Made by a program: the position numbers and the translations under genes. From positions 1 to 47,273 of the forward strand of contig JAJEDE010000020.1 in NCBI GenBank assembly GCA_022821645.1: 47,273 nucleotides of DNA. The letters are read 5' to 3'. A model generated the notes under the pieces. It saw nothing but the letters and a program-made list of their open reading frames with translations. It was not told the DNA's origin and made no database searches. Positions 24,734-32,784 of the stretch are shown in pieces (the first letter of the stretch is position 1; each line of letters begins with the position of its first letter). The stretch is from Chloroflexota bacterium. GTDB lineage: Bacteria > Chloroflexota > UBA11872.

Positions 24734-24907
24734 GATCCTATTCGCAGGCTGGCGCTCTCCGGCGGCCAGCAGCAGCGCATCTCCACCGCCCGCGCCGTCT
24801 TCAAAGACGCGCCCTTCCTCATCCTCGACGAAGCCACCTCCTCGGTCGACGTCGAAACCGAGCGAGAAGCCAGCGTCCTCGCCTCCACGATGCCCAACAC
24901 CACCTGA
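24734..24907 (+). pseudogene. ABC transporter ATPase fragment
   Basis: This stretch reads D-P-I-R-R-L-A-L then LSGGQQQR, then A-R-A-V-F-K-D-A-P and [12 protein letters not shown], and loses similarity before a stop at 24905. It is a copy of the signature and Walker B region of the exporter at 22039-23805 (about 23450-23560), closely similar in DNA, with no Walker A and no membrane domain. It has no start codon of its own. It lies just upstream of the Phd/PIN promoter and records a local duplication or recombination. Confidence 0.8.
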
Positions 24908-24965
24908 CCCTTCCGCAGGGCCGGACTTCGGCCCTTGCGGTCTCGCAGCCGGTGCCGACCAGGAT

Positions 24966-26156
24966 CTACACCCAACTCGCGACTGGTGTCGCCAGAAATT
25001 GCTCGAGATCAATCCCATCGCTGCCCACGATCAGGCTGCGGTCGGGCTGGAACGACGTCGCGAAAGCGTCCAGTCCGGGGCGTGCATTTCGCGCGCGCCC
25101 GCTCTTGACCTCGATCGCGGCCAAACACCGTCCGGCGTGTAGCACGAAGTCCACCTCACGGTTCCGGTCTCGCCAGTAGAAAACGTCCACCTCGCCGCCC
25201 GCCGCGGCATTTGCCAGGTGAGCGCCGACGGCCGACTCGACCAGCCGACCCCAGAACTCGCGGTCGGCCTGTGCCTCGGCCAGCGTCAGGCCGGAGAGAG
25301 CGGTCATAAGCCCCGTATTGAGAACTTGCAGCTTCGGACTGGAGCCGCGCCGTCGCGCCACGCCCCCCGCGTACTTCTGCAGGCCAACCAGCATTCCGGC
25401 GCCCGCCAGCAGGTCCAGGTAGTGGGCCAGCGTTGTCGTGTTGCCAGCCTCCTGCAATTGGCCCGTCATCTTGGTGTACGAGAGGATTTGCCCCGAGTAT
25501 GCGCAGCCCAACTCGAACAGCCGTCGAAGCAGCGCCGGCTTGTCCACCCGGGAGAGCAACAGCACGTCGCGAGAAATCGTCGTTTCCACCAACGAATCGC
25601 GGATGTAGCTCGACCAGCGGTCATGCTGGCCAACCAGCGGCGCGGCCCCGGGATAGGCGCCGTAGAAGAGGTACTGGTCAAGCGTCCATCCAAACGCGGC
25701 GCGCATTTCGGCAAAGCTCCAGTGGGGCAGCCGCAACACTTCAAACCGTCCTGCCAGGCTCTCGGTCAACCCGAGCTGGACCAGCAGTGGCGCCGAACCC
25801 AGCAGCACGACCCGCAGGGTCCGCCCACGCCGGGTGTCTTCGTCCCAAAGGCGCTTTACGGTTTCCGACCAGTCCGGAATCTTCTGAATCTCGTCCAGCA
25901 CGAGCAGGGCGTCCGAGGTGCCGTTCCCGTCCGTCAGCAGACGTGCGCCTTCCCATTGGGTCGCAAGCCACCCAACGCCGCGCATGGCCGGCTCGTCGGC
26001 GCTGGCCGTGTGATACGGCAGGCCCGAACGCTCCGCCGCCTGGCCAACCAGCGTCGTCTTGCCGACCTGTCGGGCGCCGGCCACAACCTGAATGAACCGT
26101 CGCGGCTCCCGCAGCCGAGCCAATAGTTCAGTGGCCTGGGGACGGATATATCGCAC
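24966..26156 (-). CDS. AAA ATPase with DUF4143 C-terminal domain
   Basis: This protein of about 396 residues has a Walker A (GARQVGKTT) near residue 27, a Walker B (L-L-V-L-D-E-I-Q-K) and a sensor-type V-V-L-L-G-S-A. The C-terminal DUF4143 part carries a PD-(D/E)XK-like pattern R-E-V-D-F-V-L followed by A-I-E-V-K-S-G. Such ATPases are common in archaea and bacteria beside toxin-antitoxin genes; their role is not settled. The open frame reaches a TTG at 26177 inside the operator dyad. I prefer the GTG at 26156, which gives the usual start before the I-R-P motif, though no Shine-Dalgarno sequence is visible. The twin dyad upstream suggests tight control. Confidence 0.85.
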   Translation of the reverse strand: MRYIRPQATELLARLREPRRFIQVVAGARQVGKTTLVGQAAERSGLPYHTASADEPAMRGVGWLATQWEGARLLTDGNGTSDALLVLDEIQKIPDWSETVKRLWDEDTRRGRTLRVVLLGSAPLLVQLGLTESLAGRFEVLRLPHWSFAEMRAAFGWTLDQYLFYGAYPGAAPLVGQHDRWSSYIRDSLVETTISRDVLLLSRVDKPALLRRLFELGCAYSGQILSYTKMTGQLQEAGNTTTLAHYLDLLAGAGMLVGLQKYAGGVARRRGSSPKLQVLNTGLMTALSGLTLAEAQADREFWGRLVESAVGAHLANAAAGGEVDVFYWRDRNREVDFVLHAGRCLAAIEVKSGRARNARPGLDAFATSFQPDRSLIVGSDGIDLEQFLATPVASWV

Positions 26157-26170
26157 GCGGCACGACCGTT

Positions 26171-26210
26171 TACTCAATCAATTGAGTAATTTTACTCAAT
26201 TGATTGAGTA
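26171..26210. promoter_or_regulatory. Perfect twin-dyad operator upstream of the DUF4143 ATPase
   Basis: TACTCAATCAATTGAGTA (26171-26188) and TACTCAATTGATTGAGTA (26193-26210) are each 18-base dyads with arms TACTCAAT/ATTGAGTA. They are exact reverse complements of each other, so the whole 40 bases is one larger dyad. The two repeat units are 22 bases apart, two helical turns. The element overlaps the region where the ATPase gene begins, so it is probably a repressor or autoregulation site. Confidence 0.75.
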
Positions 26211-26290
26211 AAACAACCTTGCGTCCGACATGGCGACAATCTCAGGCAGTGGTGCTCCACCCGAGGCCATGCTGTCGGGCAGAAGCCCCT

Positions 26291-26719
26291 TTATTCATCG
26301 TGGTGATCGCTGAACGGAATCTCTCGACTCGAATCTCGACGGTGGGGAATCTCGAGATTCACGCCGCGCGGCATGTTCTCAACAAGCCATTGACCCAATG
26401 GCATGCGCGTAGGCGCAGACTTGCGATAGATCACAATCCCGACACCCTCAATATGGCGCCTGAGAGGTTCGTAAGTGATCTTCTCGCAAGCTTGCACGTC
26501 GCATTGCTGAGGTATAGGAAGATCGTCCAGGTCGAGTGCCAGGCGCCCGATAATGTGATCGTCGGAGATACCTCTGGTTGCCAGGTCAATGTCGGAGCGA
26601 GGCGTCGCGATCCCCGTGGCGCGTGAGCCAAAGAGCACCACTTCGGTGAGCTCCGGGTAGGCGGCGAAGACTCGCGTCAGTTCGGCCAGCGTCCGGTCCG
26701 GCAGATCGGGGACCCTCAC
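26291..26719 (-). CDS. MNT nucleotidyltransferase fused to a Phd-type antitoxin tail
   Basis: This 142-residue protein has a minimal nucleotidyltransferase domain (about 1-101) with the motif GSRATG and, ten residues after GS, D-I-D. It is the HI0073 type, partner of the HI0074-like protein encoded just upstream. The last about 40 residues, M-P-L-G-Q-W-L-V-E-N-M-P-R-G-V and R-E-I-P-F-S-D, are not nucleotidyltransferase sequence. They match the toxin-binding tail of the Phd antitoxin at 24403-24687, at DNA as well as protein level. GTG 26719 overlaps the partner's stop. No PIN gene follows, so the tail has no adjacent toxin to bind. Either a recombinational chimera or a working two-headed antitoxin. 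Confidence 0.85.
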   Translation of the reverse strand: MRVPDLPDRTLAELTRVFAAYPELTEVVLFGSRATGIATPRSDIDLATRGISDDHIIGRLALDLDDLPIPQQCDVQACEKITYEPLRRHIEGVGIVIYRKSAPTRMPLGQWLVENMPRGVNLEIPHRRDSSREIPFSDHHDE

Positions 26720-27132
26720 GACCCGAGCGCCTCCCCTGCCAGACGGTCGTAGAGGTCACCCAGAATCGATAGGTAGCGGCGTCGCACATTGCCGGCGACG
26801 GCCTCGAACCTGGCAGCGTCGTAGGTGTGAGCCATCAGATTTCGATCGGTCAGCATGTCAATCCACGCATCACCGTCCTCGATGAGCTTGGCTCTGAACG
26901 CTGCCCGGATCACATGGCGCGGGCTGACGGTGTCGAGCATCAAACCGTCATACTCCATCCGGTCCTTGAGCGTGTTCCAGGCCAACTCGAACGTGTATTC
27001 AAAGCGCTGGATCACTCCTTCACGCTCCAACTGGCTCAAGTCCTTGACCTCCACCTCCAGCGCCTCCCGCAAGAGAGCGTAAGCCCGCGAGAAGTTCCTG
27101 AACCGGTACTTCCAGCGAACTTCCTGGCTCAT
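26716..27132 (-). CDS. HEPN protein of the HI0074 type (NTase substrate-binding)
   Basis: This 138-residue helical protein begins M-S-Q-E-V-R-W-K-Y-R-F-R-N-F-S-R-A and carries R-N-L-M-A-H-T-Y-D near the C-terminus, the R-x4-H HEPN motif. Proteins of this family pair with minimal nucleotidyltransferases such as the one that follows with a GTGA overlap. The frame extends to 27201, but ATG 27132 gives the normal family N-terminus and has GGAG 9 bases upstream. The likely role is toxin in a HEPN/MNT module. It follows the HepT gene after 65 bases. Confidence 0.85.
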   Translation of the reverse strand: MSQEVRWKYRFRNFSRAYALLREALEVEVKDLSQLEREGVIQRFEYTFELAWNTLKDRMEYDGLMLDTVSPRHVIRAAFRAKLIEDGDAWIDMLTDRNLMAHTYDAARFEAVAGNVRRRYLSILGDLYDRLAGEALGS

Positions 27133-27197
27133 GTCCTGATTCTCCGATCTGGTGGAAGCATGCTGGGGCTCGAGGTCCGCGCCTCTTCTCTTGCCGC

Positions 27198-27539
27198 TCA
27201 TTCGTCTCCCAGCAATGCTGCAATCTCGCGAACCAAGGTTGGAAGTCCGGTCTCAACGATATTCCAGACCAGGCGATCATCCACGTCGTCGTAGGCATGA
27301 ATCAGCAGGTTGCGGAACGCGATGATTCGCTGGTACCCGCTGATGCGCTCGGCTAAATCGGCATCTGCCTTGGCCAACTGCGCCATGGCCTCGCCGATGA
27401 TTTCGAATTGGCGCTCCACTGCGGCACGCCGCATGGCGTCACGGCGATAGTCGTCAAAAGACTTACCGTCGGTGAACTCCTTTAGCCGTCCAATGGCGCC
27501 TGCGATGTCATGCAGGTATTTTCGAGCTTCACGCCGCAT
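27198..27539 (-). CDS. hepT: HepT-like HEPN toxin (DUF86)
   Basis: This 113-residue four-helix protein carries R-N-L-L-I-H-A-Y, the R-x4-H-x-Y motif of HepT RNases. In studied systems MntA adds AMP to the Tyr to silence the toxin. The helix-rich R-R-E-A-R-K-Y-L-H-D-I start and the Q-F-E-I-I-G-E-A segment fit DUF86. I chose ATG 27539, which overlaps the MntA stop by 11 bases. This is the second HEPN/MNT pair in a row on this strand. Confidence 0.88.
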   Translation of the reverse strand: MRREARKYLHDIAGAIGRLKEFTDGKSFDDYRRDAMRRAAVERQFEIIGEAMAQLAKADADLAERISGYQRIIAFRNLLIHAYDDVDDRLVWNIVETGLPTLVREIAALLGDE

Positions 27540-27837
27540 AGATCCGAGTTCGGCTTTCGTCAACGGCTTCCCGGAAATAGGGGTTCCGGATGGCTGAGTC
27601 GATGACCAGGTCCACGGGCCGCCCGAATAGCTGTTCCAGAGCCTCAAGCAAGCCAAAATACGCGTCGGCATAGGCGACCAGGGCATCCGGCTGAAACTCC
27701 ACGACAAAGTCGAGGTCGCTGTCCTCCGGCAGATCGTCCTGAACACTGGCCGAGCCGAACAGGTCGAGCCGCTGAACGCAGTATCGACGGCAGAGCCGAT
27801 CCAATTCCTCGGCCTGCTTCGCCACGAGAGAGATCAC
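27529..27837 (-). CDS. mntA: MntA-like minimal nucleotidyltransferase antitoxin
   Basis: This protein of about 102 residues has F-G-S-A-S-V-Q-D-D-L-P-E-D-S-D-L-D-F, the nucleotidyltransferase GS...DxD motif. There is one extra residue between GS and the first Asp of DxD compared with the usual ten. It should AMPylate and inactivate the HepT that follows. The longer frame reaches into the Gfo/Idh gene; I chose the GTG at 27837, 20 bases after that gene's stop. The start is not certain. Confidence 0.85.
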   Translation of the reverse strand: MISLVAKQAEELDRLCRRYCVQRLDLFGSASVQDDLPEDSDLDFVVEFQPDALVAYADAYFGLLEALEQLFGRPVDLVIDSAIRNPYFREAVDESRTRIYAA

Positions 27838-27857
27838 CAGGCGCTCTTCATCCCCGG

Positions 27858-29000
27858 CTACACCGCCACCCACGCCCGCTCCCGCTCCGATTCCCGCGCC
27901 GCGTCAACCGCCCGCGCCACCGCCAGCCCATCGTGAAAGCTGGCGAGCCGCGTAGCTTCGCCGGCGGCATGCGCCCGCAGACCCGGAATCACAATCTCCC
28001 CGAACATCGCCGTATTCTGCGCCCGCGGCGACTCGTGGACCCGTACCGGCACGTCAATCACTTCCGGATCGACCCCGCGCACCAGGCTCACCTGGCCGGC
28101 CCGACGGTTGCCGCCCGAGTAGCTGACAAACGCCGACGCCTTGGATCCGTGTACCTGCACGTCGGGAGTAGGCCCCGGTCGCGTAAACGTGGTCTGGCCG
28201 GCGGTGAAGGTAAACAGCGCACCCGACGCCATCTCACCGTGAATCGTCCCAAAGTCGCTCGCGGTCACTTGCGCCATCGGGGTTCCCGGAGCGACTCCCT
28301 CCGGGTTCTCGGCCGACCAGCGGTTGGCGTCGACTCGCGAAATGTCACCCATATCCGGCCGCTCCGGCACCACGATGGGCAGGTGGCCCAACACGGCCGT
28401 AATCTCGCTGCCGGTCAGGTAGCGCGCCAGGTCCAGCAGGTGCACGCCCAGCAGGCCGATCGATCCGGCCGGGCATTCCTCCTCGGTCATCCACCATTGC
28501 ACTGGCTCGTGCAGGGCCCGCGGCTGCCAGATGCGCCCGAACATCGCCTGCACCTCGCCGATCTCCCCGTCGTCGATCAGCCGGCGGACCGTCTGCATCG
28601 GTTCCGCGAACCGCATGTAGTGCCCCAGGCCGTGGCCCAGCCCGGTGCGTTCCGCTGTCGCGACCATCTCGGCGCACTGCGCGGCCGTGTTGGCCAGCGG
28701 CTTCTCGCACAGCACGTGCTTACCCGACTCCAGCGCGGCAATGGCCACCGGGTGATGCATCGCGTTACTCGTGACGATCGCCACTACGTCCAGATCGTCC
28801 CGCGCCACCAACTCGCGCCAGTCGGTATGGGTATCCGGCATTCCATAAGCCGCCGCGGTCTCCGCCAGCGGCCCTGGCCTGCGCGCGGCTATGGCCCGCA
28901 GTTCCAACTCGGGCAGGTCAATGGCCGGGTTCAGATAGGTCGGCGCAAAGAGCCCGGTCGCCCCAACCACGCCCACTCGCAACACAGTCCGTTCACTCAT
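27858..29000 (-). CDS. Gfo/Idh/MocA-family oxidoreductase
   Basis: This 380-residue dehydrogenase has an N-terminal Rossmann domain (G-V-V-G-A-T-G near residue 10), the family E-K-P motif (C-E-K-P-L-A) near residue 97, and a C-terminal substrate domain with W-W-M-T-E-E-E and G-V-H-L-L-D. Members use NAD(P) with sugars, inositols or their derivatives. It starts 12 bases after the pgsA stop and seems to be the last member of the long reverse operon before the HEPN/MNT genes. The substrate is unknown. Confidence 0.88.
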   Translation of the reverse strand: MSERTVLRVGVVGATGLFAPTYLNPAIDLPELELRAIAARRPGPLAETAAAYGMPDTHTDWRELVARDDLDVVAIVTSNAMHHPVAIAALESGKHVLCEKPLANTAAQCAEMVATAERTGLGHGLGHYMRFAEPMQTVRRLIDDGEIGEVQAMFGRIWQPRALHEPVQWWMTEEECPAGSIGLLGVHLLDLARYLTGSEITAVLGHLPIVVPERPDMGDISRVDANRWSAENPEGVAPGTPMAQVTASDFGTIHGEMASGALFTFTAGQTTFTRPGPTPDVQVHGSKASAFVSYSGGNRRAGQVSLVRGVDPEVIDVPVRVHESPRAQNTAMFGEIVIPGLRAHAAGEATRLASFHDGLAVARAVDAARESERERAWVAV

Positions 29001-29012
29001 GTCGGCGTCACC

Positions 29013-29636
29013 TCAAACCGGGTCCGGAACGTCCGGTGCGGGCCGTCCGCGCAGTTCGCGCGAAACGCTGACCAGATAGTAGAGCCCTGAAGCAACCGTC
29101 ATTGCCAGCGCAAACGTCACCAGTGCCCAGGTCAACGGCACGCGGTCCCAGATCAGCGCGTTTAACGCAATGTACTGCCACATCATCTTCATCTTGCCCA
29201 ACTGCCCCGCGCTTACCGTAACGCCCTGCGCCCCCGCGTAGGCCCGCATCCCCATCACGAAAATCTCGCGTCCAAGGAAGCCAAAGGCCATCCAACCTGG
29301 AATCCAGCCCAACTCAACCATCGTGATCACAAGGGCGGCAACGACCAACTTGTCGCCGACCAGGTCGAAGAAGATGCCCAGCTGCGAGCCCGTCCCATAC
29401 CGGCGGGCGATCAGCCCGTCCAGCACGTCGGTAATCCCCGCCACGATGAACAGGCAGGCGGCCGCCTGGTTGGAAGCCTGTCCGTCCCACAGCAGCAGCC
29501 CGATAACCAACGGAATCACCAGCACCCGGAAGCCCGTAAGCAGATTCGGCAGGCTGGCAACCCAGGTGGGCGCACCCTCGGCCGCGGATCGCTGACCGGT
29601 CCCTTCCTCTCGCAGGGACTTGGTTCCCTCAGCCAC
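29013..29636 (-). CDS. pgsA: CDP-diacylglycerol-glycerol-3-phosphate phosphatidyltransferase
   Basis: This integral membrane enzyme of about 207 residues should make phosphatidylglycerol phosphate, the first committed step to phosphatidylglycerol. The CDP-alcohol phosphotransferase motif is complete: D-V-L-D-G-L-I-A-R-R-Y, then G and F-D-L-V-G-D-K. P-N-L-L-T-G-F-R-V lies just before the first membrane segment. GTG 29636 overlaps the RodZ-like stop by 8 bases. The N-terminus is about 25 residues longer than usual. The pair RodZ-PgsA is a conserved arrangement. Confidence 0.9.
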   Translation of the reverse strand: MAEGTKSLREEGTGQRSAAEGAPTWVASLPNLLTGFRVLVIPLVIGLLLWDGQASNQAAACLFIVAGITDVLDGLIARRYGTGSQLGIFFDLVGDKLVVAALVITMVELGWIPGWMAFGFLGREIFVMGMRAYAGAQGVTVSAGQLGKMKMMWQYIALNALIWDRVPLTWALVTFALAMTVASGLYYLVSVSRELRGRPAPDVPDPV

Positions 29637-30303
29637 CGGCAACAACTCGCCAGGTCCGCTGATACGAACCACCGGGTGGACCAAGGAATCCGATCGAAGC
29701 TCCATCAACCCGCACCTCGACCGCATCGGGCGCTTCGGCCCGCACCGCAATCTCCCGCTGCGGCGAGTACGTCTGGCTGGACCCGGTAGCTAGCTGGCCT
29801 TCGAATACCGACTGCCCGTCGACGATGACCTCGATCGCGGTTGGCCGCACGGCGACCAGCTCGAGCTTGCTATCCGCACGCAGCCCGATGCCCGCTGATT
29901 CCGGGGCGGCGGTTCGAGTGTCCGAGGCCGTGGGGGTGGGAAGTCCGCCGGCCTGGACAATCAGCAGCACCACCGCTGCGACGACGGCCACAGCGGCTGA
30001 CAATCCCGCAATCAAGCGCCCCCGGCGACGCCGCAAGGCTTGGCCGGGCTCGGTGGCGGCCACGTGTCGCGCGCTCAACGCCGTGGCGTAGGCATTCAGC
30101 ACAGGCTCCTCCGGCACGGCAAGCGCCCGCGTGTACACCCGAATCAGTCCCCGCGTAAACGGCTCGGGCGGCAGCACGTCAAAGTTGTCGGTCTCCAGCG
30201 CAATCAGGTTATGGCGCGGAATTCGCGTGGCGCTCGACACTGCCTCAAGGCTCAGCCCGGCCTGGCCCCGCGCCGCGCGCAACATTTCACCCATCGTCGC
30301 CAT
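29629..30303 (-). CDS. RodZ-like protein (HTH, membrane segment, DUF4115)
   Basis: This 224-residue protein has an N-terminal helix-turn-helix (about 1-70, with L-R-A-A-R-G-Q-A-G-L-S-L), a basic stretch R-R-R-R-G-R before one membrane segment (about 97-117), a Thr/Ala/Pro linker and a C-terminal DUF4115-like beta domain (about 140-224). This is the RodZ layout, which links MreB to the elongation machinery, although no mre gene is in the window. Its stop overlaps the pgsA start. Confidence 0.85.
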   Translation of the reverse strand: MATMGEMLRAARGQAGLSLEAVSSATRIPRHNLIALETDNFDVLPPEPFTRGLIRVYTRALAVPEEPVLNAYATALSARHVAATEPGQALRRRRGRLIAGLSAAVAVVAAVVLLIVQAGGLPTPTASDTRTAAPESAGIGLRADSKLELVAVRPTAIEVIVDGQSVFEGQLATGSSQTYSPQREIAVRAEAPDAVEVRVDGASIGFLGPPGGSYQRTWRVVAGG

Positions 30304-30344
30304 ACTGGATTATCGCGCGGCCCGTGGTCGGAATGCCCGGATCC

Positions 30345-31850
30345 TCAGGTCCGCTGAATGCTGAAGTTGGGTTGTGGCTTCAGAATGATGCCCAGGCCCG
30401 TGAGACGTACATTCTGGTTCGCAATGTCGATAAAGTCGTCCAGGAACTGATCCATGCCTTCCTGCAACTCCTGGTTCGCCCTCGCGCTATCGCCTTCAAA
30501 CTCCGTGACCAGGGAATCCCGCCACGTCGCCAGCAACTGTGTCAACCCCTCGTGCAGGATGGCGGCAATGAACTGGTCGGCGAACTCCGGCACGCCAAGC
30601 CGGATGAATGCTGTCACGTCGGTCACGTCGTACTGAAAGTTCACAACCAGATCTTCCGGCTCCGCCTCTGTCGGAAGGATCAGCGTCACCGGTGCTGCCC
30701 GGTCAGTCAGATTGATCAGACGTCGATCCGTCACCGGCTGCGGCCAGCTCCAGAACAGGCCTGGCCCTTCAAGCAGGCTGAGCGTGCCAACGCCGGAATC
30801 GCTCGGTTGGTCAAATCCCTTGCCCAGGGCCAGCACGCCGGCGCTGCCCGGAAACACGACGGCCTCGTTCTGAAGCAGGACCAGGGCGTCGTCGGCGCTT
30901 AGCCGAAAGACGCCGGCGGAAAGAAACGTGACGCCCGCTGCGAGCGCGCCCAGCAAGAGAATCGCCGGCACGGTGACAAAGGTGGGTGCGCGCGACGGTG
31001 AGTCGGGGTCGTAGGGCCTGGTGATCGTTGAAACGTGCACGGAGTTCCGTTTCGCGTAGAGCCCTGGAATCAGCCGGCGCGACGGCCGGCCGGCGTGGCG
31101 GAATTGCGCTGCCATGTCAGCCGCAAACGCTTGCACCGCGACAACGTTGTAGTGGGCTGCCATTCGCTTGAGCCGGTCGAATCTCACCGCCAGCCGCAGC
31201 GCACGCTGGCCGTCGATTCGTGGCCGCCCGCTCATCAGACTTCCAATATCCGCCAGGAGTCCGTCGGCGGCGGTCAGGAACTGACTCGCGTCTTCCTGTA
31301 CCGCCAGTTCGGCCACCTGCAAAGTCTGTTCGGAACCGCGGGCTGCCGGACGCGCCGTCACCCTTCGGTGTGCGCGGCGGATCAACCAGACCGATGGCAG
31401 AAGGGCTATCACGGCAGCCAGCGGGAGACCACCCAGGGATCCACCCGAGCTTCCGATAAAGGCCGCAACTGCCTCCCCCACCGCCGGTACGTTACGAATT
31501 GGCAGGGATACGAGCCCCAGCAGTGCGGCCACCAGAAATGGCAATCCCAGCGTCGTGATCAAGTAGGCGAACTGTCGGGCACGCGCATGGCGACGCAGGC
31601 GTCGTAGGCGACGCACGGCCTTGGCCTCGATCCTCAGCACCATGTCGCTATCGTGCGGGAGCGATTCCACTCGAAGCGTACGCGCGGGAACCAACGCCCG
31701 CGCAATCACCTGTACAAGCCGGTGCCGGTCGTGGGCGATCAGCGTCGAGCCATTGGGGCCCGCCGGAATCGGCACGTACTCCAGCGGCACAGCCGCGGGA
31801 TCCTCCCGCTGTGCGGTCGCGTTGCCCGGGATTGAGTCGTTGGCCTGCAT
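30345..31850 (-). CDS. Membrane protein with C-terminal SPFH/band-7-like domain
   Basis: This 501-residue protein has a basic cytoplasmic segment, a hydrophobic region at about 92-160 (two or three helices), a soluble helical middle and another membrane segment (about 296-318). After it, E-G-P-G-L-F-W-S-W-P-Q-P-V and D-R-A-A-P-V-T-L resemble the start of HflK-like SPFH domains. F-Q-Y-D-V-T-D, a helix rich in A/Q/L and I-A-N-Q-N-V-R-L-T continue the pattern. The usual SPFH protein has a single N-terminal anchor; here the domain sits at the end of a larger protein. The ATG directly follows the stop of the preceding gene. It is the last of a four-gene set. Confidence 0.65.
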   Translation of the reverse strand: MQANDSIPGNATAQREDPAAVPLEYVPIPAGPNGSTLIAHDRHRLVQVIARALVPARTLRVESLPHDSDMVLRIEAKAVRRLRRLRRHARARQFAYLITTLGLPFLVAALLGLVSLPIRNVPAVGEAVAAFIGSSGGSLGGLPLAAVIALLPSVWLIRRAHRRVTARPAARGSEQTLQVAELAVQEDASQFLTAADGLLADIGSLMSGRPRIDGQRALRLAVRFDRLKRMAAHYNVVAVQAFAADMAAQFRHAGRPSRRLIPGLYAKRNSVHVSTITRPYDPDSPSRAPTFVTVPAILLLGALAAGVTFLSAGVFRLSADDALVLLQNEAVVFPGSAGVLALGKGFDQPSDSGVGTLSLLEGPGLFWSWPQPVTDRRLINLTDRAAPVTLILPTEAEPEDLVVNFQYDVTDVTAFIRLGVPEFADQFIAAILHEGLTQLLATWRDSLVTEFEGDSARANQELQEGMDQFLDDFIDIANQNVRLTGLGIILKPQPNFSIQRT

Positions 31851-32759
31851 CTACACGCCCTCCGGCGCAACCGCCGTCGGTCCGGCAATGAACACGGCGC
31901 CGGCCGCCGCCGCCAGGGCCGCTGCTCGCCGGCTTCCGATCCGACCTGCCGCCAGCGCCGAAGCGCCGATGGCCCCTGTCGTATGCGCCGACCATGCGGC
32001 CAGCGTCCGATCGGGTGGCTGTCCCGGTGCTGTGGCCAGAACGCCCGGGGCTATCGGAAGCGCGCCGGCAACCTGCAAGTCGTGGGCGTTCGGTTCCATC
32101 AAGCTGATGCCGCGCCGGCGGACTTCGTCCGAAACGCGCTGGCCTTCGTCGACTCCGATTCGTGCGCGCCGGTCGTCGGCCCATGTCACGTTCGTCTGCT
32201 GACCCGGGGCATGAACGATCAAGGCCAGTTCCGCGGCGCTGGTGGACGTACCGCCGTCGCGCATGTCCAGCACAAACGACGGCTCGAAGACCTCGAGCGA
32301 GGCGCGCAATGACGTCCAGACGTGCGGCCTGATTGGCGAGGCCAGCAGCCGCAGCGCGGCCGCCAAACCAAATGCCGGCTGCTCTGGCCGCGGTACGTCT
32401 GCATCCGCGGCCGGCTCTACCAGGTACAGCAGCAGCGCCACTCGCGAAAGCAGCGATTGTCGGTCGCTGGCCGGCGTCCCCAGCGCGCGGGCCACCGCTC
32501 GTCCGGCGGCGAGGACCGGCATCGTGAGCGTGTTCGGCACGGCGTCAATGGCTATTCGAACGTCGGCCGCTGAGTCCCCGGCCGTCAACTCCACGACTCG
32601 GCCGTTCCGCAAGCCCGCAATCGGGCCCTCGTAGATCACCCGCTCGGCATAGACGCCGGCGAGTTTGGCCGTCTCGTCCTGCCAGTCCGTCGATCGCAGC
32701 AACCGCCGGTAGCGCGACTCGTCAATCGGAATGTCTACGCGCACACTCTCGGCAATCAT
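31851..32759 (-). CDS. Hypothetical protein of the SPFH-linked cluster
   Basis: This protein of about 302 residues has no family I recognise. It begins V-R-V-D-I-P-I-D-E-S-R-Y-R-R-L-L, has a long Ala/Leu-rich helical middle, a D-M-R-D-G-G-T-S-T-S-A-A segment, and a hydrophobic Ala/Gly-rich C-terminus (about 265-300) that could be a tail anchor. The ATG at 32759, 25 bases after the preceding stop, gives the start; the upstream frame is Arg-rich shadow. Its stop TAG is followed at once by the ATG of the SPFH gene, so the two are coupled. Confidence 0.6.
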   Translation of the reverse strand: MIAESVRVDIPIDESRYRRLLRSTDWQDETAKLAGVYAERVIYEGPIAGLRNGRVVELTAGDSAADVRIAIDAVPNTLTMPVLAAGRAVARALGTPASDRQSLLSRVALLLYLVEPAADADVPRPEQPAFGLAAALRLLASPIRPHVWTSLRASLEVFEPSFVLDMRDGGTSTSAAELALIVHAPGQQTNVTWADDRRARIGVDEGQRVSDEVRRRGISLMEPNAHDLQVAGALPIAPGVLATAPGQPPDRTLAAWSAHTTGAIGASALAAGRIGSRRAAALAAAAGAVFIAGPTAVAPEGV

Positions 32760-32784
32760 CGAACGGCTGCTTCGGCGTGACTGG

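Noticed and set aside
26171..26210. Recombinase attachment or lox-like site
   Set aside because: It is symmetric with 2-base dyad centres, there is no integrase gene nearby, and its place at a gene start fits an operator better.
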